Positions 14,544 through 17,383 of a stretch of 17,383 nucleotides of DNA are shown piece by piece. Under the pieces are notes generated by a model. The model saw only the letters and a list, made by a program, of their open reading frames with translations, had not been told where the DNA came from and searched no databases. How positions within the stretch are numbered: the stretch's first letter is position 1; every line of letters begins with the position of its first letter. The stretch lies in contig JBKJLF010000434.1 of assembly GCA_046597185.1 (NCBI GenBank), positions 1 through 17,383 on the forward strand. Reading direction: 5' to 3'. This stretch comes from CAMBDR01 sp046597185 (lineage in GTDB: Bacteria > Pseudomonadota > Gammaproteobacteria > Burkholderiales > Burkholderiaceae_D). A program made the position numbers and the translations under genes.

Positions 14544-15767
14544 ATGACTGATTTTTATTCCCGGCACATGGCTGCGCGCATGCAGGAGGCACTGACCGAC
14601 ACACCTGTGGTATTGATCAACGGGCCGCGCCAGTGCGGCAAAAGCACGCTGGCGCAACACTACTTGCCTGATACCCCCTATTTTTCGCTTGACGACAACG
14701 CCATCCTTGCCGCCGCCAAGACCGACCCCGACGGGTTCGCACGGCGGCTGGATCGGGCCGTGATTGATGAAATACAACGTGCGCCGGAATTGCTGCGCGC
14801 CATCAAACTGACCGTGGATCAGGACCGCCGCCCCGGTCGCTTCGTTTTGACAGGCTCAGCCAACATCCTGGCGCTGCCACAGATATCGGACAGCTTGGCC
14901 GGGCGCATGGAAATTTTGACGCTGCTACCGCTGTCGCAAGCCGAAATAGCACACCGGCCCAGCAGCTTTTTAAGCCAGGCCGCAAGCCAGCAATGGGGCC
15001 CAGCCCCGCCCAACCCACTACGCGGCGACGCGCTGATAGCAAGCGTGCTGGCTGGCGGCTACCCTGAAATGCTGGCGCGCAGCAGCGCCGCACGCCGCAC
15101 CTCGTGGGCCAACGCCTACCTGACCACCTTACTGGAACGTGACCTGCGCGACGTGGCCGAGATCGAAAAACTGGACGCCATGCCGCGCTTATTGGAGGTA
15201 TTGGCACAATTGAGTGGAAAGTTACTTAACTTTACACAAATCGGTGGTCAGTTGAGCCTGGATAGCAAGACTGCACAAAAATATATTGGCATACTGGAAC
15301 ATATCTTTTTGGTCAAGTGCCTGGCACCCTGGGGTCGCAACGCGCTTGGGCGGCTGATCAAAACGCCCAAACTCCATTTTTGCGATGCCGGTTTACAAGC
15401 CAGCCTGACCCGGCTGACGCTGCAACAAGCGGTGTTCGACAAAACCCGCTTTGGTGCCACGCTAGAAACATGGGTCTTTGGGGAACTGCTCAAGGCGCTG
15501 ACGCTGTCGGATCAGGGCTGGCGCATTTACCACTATCGCGACAAGGATCAGGCCGAGGTCGATTTTGTGCTGGAAAACCCACGGATGGAGGTGATGGGGA
15601 TCGAGGTCAAGGCCTCGTCGGCGGTCAAGCTGGCGGACTTCAAGGGAATAATCAAACTGCGGGATTTGGTCGGGGAGCAATTTCTGTGCGGGGTGGTGGT
15701 GTACGACGGCGAGCATGTGCTACCGTTTGGGCCAAAGCTGTGGGCGGTGCCGTTGGCGTATTTATAG
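14544..15767 (+). CDS. AAA_14/DUF4143 ATPase with PD-(D/E)XK-like C-terminus
   Basis: This 407-residue protein has the standard layout and length of the AAA_14 plus DUF4143 family. The P-loop is LINGPRQCGKSTLAQ (25-39). Walker B is AVIDEIQRAPELL (72-84), and the sensor region reads RFVLTGSANILAL. Family landmarks follow: SLAGRMEILTLLPLSQAE, GGYPEML and YLTTLLERDLRDVAEI. The DUF4143 part contains SLDSKTAQKYIGILEHIFLV and LHFCDAGL. Near the end Asp340 (AEVDFVLE) and Glu354-x-Lys356 (GIEVKAS) form a PD-(D/E)XK-like pattern. The function of the family is not settled. The ATG at 14544 has AGAGG 6 nt upstream and is preferred over the TTG at 14538. The gene is divergent from the peptidase and has a repeat array directly before its promoter. 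Confidence 0.92.
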   Translation: MTDFYSRHMAARMQEALTDTPVVLINGPRQCGKSTLAQHYLPDTPYFSLDDNAILAAAKTDPDGFARRLDRAVIDEIQRAPELLRAIKLTVDQDRRPGRFVLTGSANILALPQISDSLAGRMEILTLLPLSQAEIAHRPSSFLSQAASQQWGPAPPNPLRGDALIASVLAGGYPEMLARSSAARRTSWANAYLTTLLERDLRDVAEIEKLDAMPRLLEVLAQLSGKLLNFTQIGGQLSLDSKTAQKYIGILEHIFLVKCLAPWGRNALGRLIKTPKLHFCDAGLQASLTRLTLQQAVFDKTRFGATLETWVFGELLKALTLSDQGWRIYHYRDKDQAEVDFVLENPRMEVMGIEVKASSAVKLADFKGIIKLRDLVGEQFLCGVVVYDGEHVLPFGPKLWAVPLAYL

Positions 15768-15803
15768 GCGCTGTGGTCAGGTGACAACAAGCGATTGTGT
15801 TAG
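15768..15803. other. Weak imperfect dyad after the AAA_14 gene
   Basis: CTGTG at 15771-15775 can pair with CACAG at 15805-15809, with inner ACAA/TTGT pairing. This could fold into an imperfect hairpin just after the stop codon. The T-run that follows is separated by several bases, so a terminator role is uncertain. Confidence 0.25.
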
Positions 15804-16097
15804 TCACAGGGGAAACTTTTTGTTGTAGTGCAAAATCGCCTTTTCAACCACGGGCTTCATGGCCGTGCTGTCGGCTTACGCCATCGCCAGCGCAACCAGC
15901 ACGTTAAAATCGCGCTTATCTGTTAGCGTGAAATAACACAGATTTCGGCCGACAAGAAACCTCGTGAGCAAAATCACGATTCTGTGATTATTTCATAATT
16001 CGGGGTGTTGTGGGCGACGCCGCATCATGAAAGTTAGGATATACACACCCTGCTGATCCAGATCGCGCAAGGCCTTGATTACTGCCATTTTTTTCAT
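15804..16097 (-). pseudogene. Remnant ORF with two in-frame stops, AbiEi-like start
   Basis: On the minus strand a single frame of 98 codons begins at an ATG (16097) preceded by a good AAGGTGG ribosome site. It is broken by TGA at 15993-15995 and by one further TAA in the GCG-TAA-GCC context, and ends at TGA (15804-15806). The first 34 codons (MKKMAVIKALRDLDQQGVYI) recall the N-terminus of AbiEi-type antitoxin or regulator proteins. The middle (LTDKRDFNVLVALAMA) and end (STAMKPVVEKAILHYNKKFP) read like normal protein, but I cannot name the family. One base change per stop would restore the whole frame. The piece is much shorter than AbiEi, so there must also be a deletion. The AbiEi link is from memory of the motif and is weak. 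Confidence 0.4.
15972..15989. repeat. Short inverted repeat AATCAC/GTGATT
   Basis: AATCAC (15972-15977) and GTGATT (15984-15989) form a perfect 6-bp dyad around a 6-bp spacer. It lies inside the remnant ORF near its first stop codon. It could be a regulatory dyad or chance. Confidence 0.35.
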
Positions 16098-16198
16098 GTT
16101 GCCACCTTGGTTGCCATGCGCTGCCGATCAGCGCGTATTGGCGTTATTATGCGGCGTGGCGCTGGCGGCGTCGATAAGTAATGCATAACCCTAACTTT
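16030..16198. repeat. 169-bp segment bounded by 9-bp inverted repeats
   Basis: AAAGTTAGG at 16030-16038 is matched by its exact reverse complement CCTAACTTT at 16190-16198, and the likeness extends inward with one gap to about 16 bp. The segment holds the start of the AbiEi-like remnant. Size and ends are compatible with a small non-autonomous element, but no target duplication was identified. Confidence 0.3.
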
Positions 16199-16221
16199 TA
16201 TTAGAGTTTTATATGACTTGA

Positions 16222-16284
16222 TTAACCCAACGCCACCAGCATCACCTTGCATTTAAGCTGCCCCGGCGCAATCGGTGCGCTCAT
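16222..16284 (-). pseudogene. 20-codon ORF fragment coupled to the upstream gene
   Basis: An ATG at 16284 overlaps the stop codon of the gene at 16281-16757 by four bases (ATGA), the usual sign of translational coupling in an operon. The product (MSAPIAPGQLKCKVMLVALG) ends at a TAA after 20 residues. It is probably the start of a once longer downstream partner gene that was truncated; what the partner was is unknown. Confidence 0.3.
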
Positions 16285-16757
16285 AAGCCAAACTCCTCCA
16301 CCATCTCATCCAGGGCCATGGCCACCCGTTCATCTGCATGCCCTGTCAAGCTGACATAGAGCGACCACGGGTCAACCGCCAGCGGCGCGGGGTCGTATTT
16401 CCACAGTTCCAGCGCCAGCGCATCGGGGGTGTCGGCGTCCACTTCCTGCATGTCGGCATGGGTCTTTTTTAGCGCACGCCATGCCGCCGCATCAATCGCC
16501 CTCACCTCGTGTTCTGGCGCTGCCAGCATACTGCGTTTGGCCAGTGCAGCCAGGCCGGCCAAGGGGCAATTTTGCAAGGCATCGCAGGGCCTCTTCAGCC
16601 AAATCGTGCGCTGCACGGGGGAACGTAAATATGGCAGCGCCACTTGCCATTGCTCCTGCTGTGCGGGTGGCCAGCCGAACGCCGGGTGCTCGCCCAGCTC
16701 GCCCAGCTCGCCCAGCTCGCCCAGCTCGCGCCCGCGCCGCACGCGCGAAAGCGTCAT
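16281..16757 (-). CDS. Uncharacterised protein with ELG tandem repeat, uncertain start
   Basis: This 158-residue reading frame ends in a segment that looks well conserved: CPLAGLAALAKRSMLAAPEH, DAAAWRALKKTHADM, LELWKYDP and DPWSLYVSLTGHADERVAMA. I recall uncharacterised, regulator-like proteobacterial proteins with a similar end and a longer N-terminal half, but cannot name the family with confidence. Near the start lies RELGELGELGELGE, encoded by four 9-bp repeats. The frame is open up to an ATG at 16928, but that start would run through the promoter and start of the divergent antitoxin gene, and the extra residues look noncoding. I therefore chose 16757, which has no clear ribosome site. 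The gene may be a 5'-truncated survivor. Confidence 0.5.
   Translation of the reverse strand: MTLSRVRRGRELGELGELGELGEHPAFGWPPAQQEQWQVALPYLRSPVQRTIWLKRPCDALQNCPLAGLAALAKRSMLAAPEHEVRAIDAAAWRALKKTHADMQEVDADTPDALALELWKYDPAPLAVDPWSLYVSLTGHADERVAMALDEMVEEFGL
16692..16727. repeat. Four 9-bp tandem repeats, in frame
   Basis: GCCCAGCTC is repeated four times without interruption. On the minus strand it encodes Glu-Leu-Gly units in the uncharacterised protein. Because the unit is three codons, changes in copy number alter the length of the protein without shifting its frame. Confidence 0.9.
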
Positions 16758-16848
16758 GTCGCTATAACCACAATATTTGGGCATCTGCCCAGCGTTGCGG
16801 CTTGGGCAAATCGATATGCAAGATTTCACGGCAACAAACAGCACCGCC

Positions 16849-16877
16849 TTGACAGTATCGCACTTGAGATACATAAT
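16849..16877 (+). promoter_or_regulatory. Strong sigma-70-like promoter of the antitoxin gene
   Basis: TTGACA (16849-16854), a perfect -35 box, is separated by 17 bp from CATAAT (16872-16877), which matches five of six consensus bases. Transcription would start near 16884, leaving a leader of about 18 nt with the ribosome site. Antitoxins of this family usually repress their own promoter, so an operator should overlap it, but no clear dyad was seen. Confidence 0.65.
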
Positions 16878-16901
16878 ACCGACAAAATGAGGAGGAATAT
16901 C

Positions 16902-17180
16902 ATGGTTGCACAAACTTCGATGTTGCATATCCGGGTCGATGATGACACCAAAGCGCAGGCAACTGAGGCGCTGGCGGCGATGGGGATGACGGTATCCGAC
17001 GCGGTACGGCTGTTTTTACGGCGGGTGGTTATCGATCAGGCGTTCCCGCTGGAGCTGAAAGTACCCAACGAAGAAACTTTGGCCGCGATGGAAGAATCGC
17101 GCGCCATGATGGCGGCCCGGCGGGCGCGCTTCGCCAATGCTGACGAACTGTTCGATGACCTCGAAAAAAACTGCCGCTAG
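16902..17180 (+). CDS. dinJ: RelB/DinJ-family antitoxin
   Basis: The 92-residue protein matches DinJ-type antitoxins in length and pattern. The N-terminal ribbon-helix-helix part reads MLHIRVDDDTKAQATEAL and then AAMGMTVSDAVRLFLRRVV, the most conserved block of the family. The C-terminal, toxin-binding half ends with ANADELFDDLEKNCR, also typical. It should bind and neutralise a YafQ-type mRNA interferase and repress its own operon as a dimer. The ATG has a strong GAGGAGG ribosome site upstream, and an excellent promoter lies just before. The toxin frame begins 26 bp before the antitoxin stop, the usual overlap, but is truncated. All antitoxin motifs look intact. Confidence 0.88.
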   Translation: MVAQTSMLHIRVDDDTKAQATEALAAMGMTVSDAVRLFLRRVVIDQAFPLELKVPNEETLAAMEESRAMMAARRARFANADELFDDLEKNCR

Positions 17181-17271
17181 CAAACGCACGTCGTTGCCGC
17201 GCGTTTCCGATTATGCCAAGTTTTTTCTGAAAGATTGGGAACGGCTTTCCCATTCGGGCCGATATGATTAG
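17155..17271 (+). pseudogene. yafQ: Truncated YafQ-family toxin, N-terminal 38 codons
   Basis: The frame begins with an ATG overlapping the antitoxin gene by 26 bp and reads MTSKKTAASKRTSLPRVSDY, then AKFFLKDWERLSHSGRYD, and stops at TAG. This matches the first part of longer YafQ-like toxins (family length about 90-130 residues), where the next residues would continue the helix and lead to the catalytic core. The catalytic histidines and the RelE-like fold are missing, so the product should not cleave mRNA. The stop codon is created exactly where a sequence starting GGACTTACGC begins, which suggests that an insertion interrupted the gene. The rest of the toxin gene may lie beyond the window, past the inserted element. 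Confidence 0.75.
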
Positions 17272-17383
17272 GACTTACGCAAAAAGCTAAAAAGTGTAAC
17301 AAATTCCGCTTATGTTGGCCGCATGGAAATAGTTGGATTTTTAAGTTGTTGCCGCAAAAAATCACCCAACAAGCCATGCTTGA
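17271..17383. mobile_element. Putative insertion-sequence end (partial)
   Basis: From 17271 the sequence starts GGACTTACGCAAAAAGC, which resembles the terminal inverted repeat of some IS5-type elements, and it interrupts the yafQ-like frame. The bases TTA just before it would suit a 3-bp TNA target duplication. On the minus strand one frame reads KHGLLGDFLRQQLKNPTISM and stops about 45 bp before this end; it could be the C-terminus of a transposase. The other end is outside the window, so the element cannot be named. Confidence 0.4.

Noticed and set aside
16644..16901. Upstream extension of the antitoxin
   Set aside because: The shorter ATG has a near-perfect ribosome site and matches the family start; the extension crosses its promoter.

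Overview
The window looks like chromosomal DNA of a Gram-negative proteobacterium, most likely a betaproteobacterium. The reasons are a TonB-dependent outer-membrane receptor, an outer-membrane lipoprotein amidase of AmiD type, periplasmic-sensing histidine kinases, a moderately high G+C content and a DinJ/YafQ pair. The assignment rests on protein style only. No rRNA or tRNA gene and no CRISPR array was seen.

Left part (1-5.1 kb): the C-terminal part of a Y_Y_Y-domain histidine kinase runs in from the left edge. A 780-aa TonB-dependent receptor with its own promoter-like site follows, then a convergent AmiD-like N-acetylmuramoyl-L-alanine amidase whose 3' end overlaps the receptor gene. Upstream of the amidase on the same strand lies a frameshifted, internally deleted relic of a second beta-propeller (Reg_prop/Y_Y_Y) sensor, the same family as the kinase at the left edge.

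Middle part (5.2-10.2 kb): a family 3-type periplasmic solute-binding protein sits directly upstream of a 773-aa membrane sensor kinase, with no transporter genes. This suggests a two-protein ligand-sensing module. A membrane-anchored LCAT-like alpha/beta hydrolase follows.

Right part (10.2-17.4 kb) is accessory in character. It holds two unrelated ATPases, each carrying a C-terminal PD-(D/E)XK-like segment: an AAA-ATPase_like/DUF1703-type protein and an AAA_14/DUF4143 protein. Between them are a hypothetical ORF and an M3 metallopeptidase that has lost its N-terminal export region. Four 22-bp direct repeats lie in the divergent gap between the peptidase and the DUF4143 gene and end exactly at an extended -10 box for the latter. 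Beyond 15.8 kb comes a graveyard of small defence or toxin-antitoxin-like genes: a remnant with two in-frame stops, a 20-codon truncated ORF, a gene with an in-frame 9-bp tandem repeat, and an intact dinJ-like antitoxin. The last is followed by a yafQ-like toxin cut off after 38 codons, probably by an insertion sequence whose end starts near 17271.

The most unusual observations are the 22-bp repeat array with the truncated peptidase beside it, the toxin broken next to an intact antitoxin, the binding protein/sensor kinase pair without a transporter, and the decayed propeller sensor.
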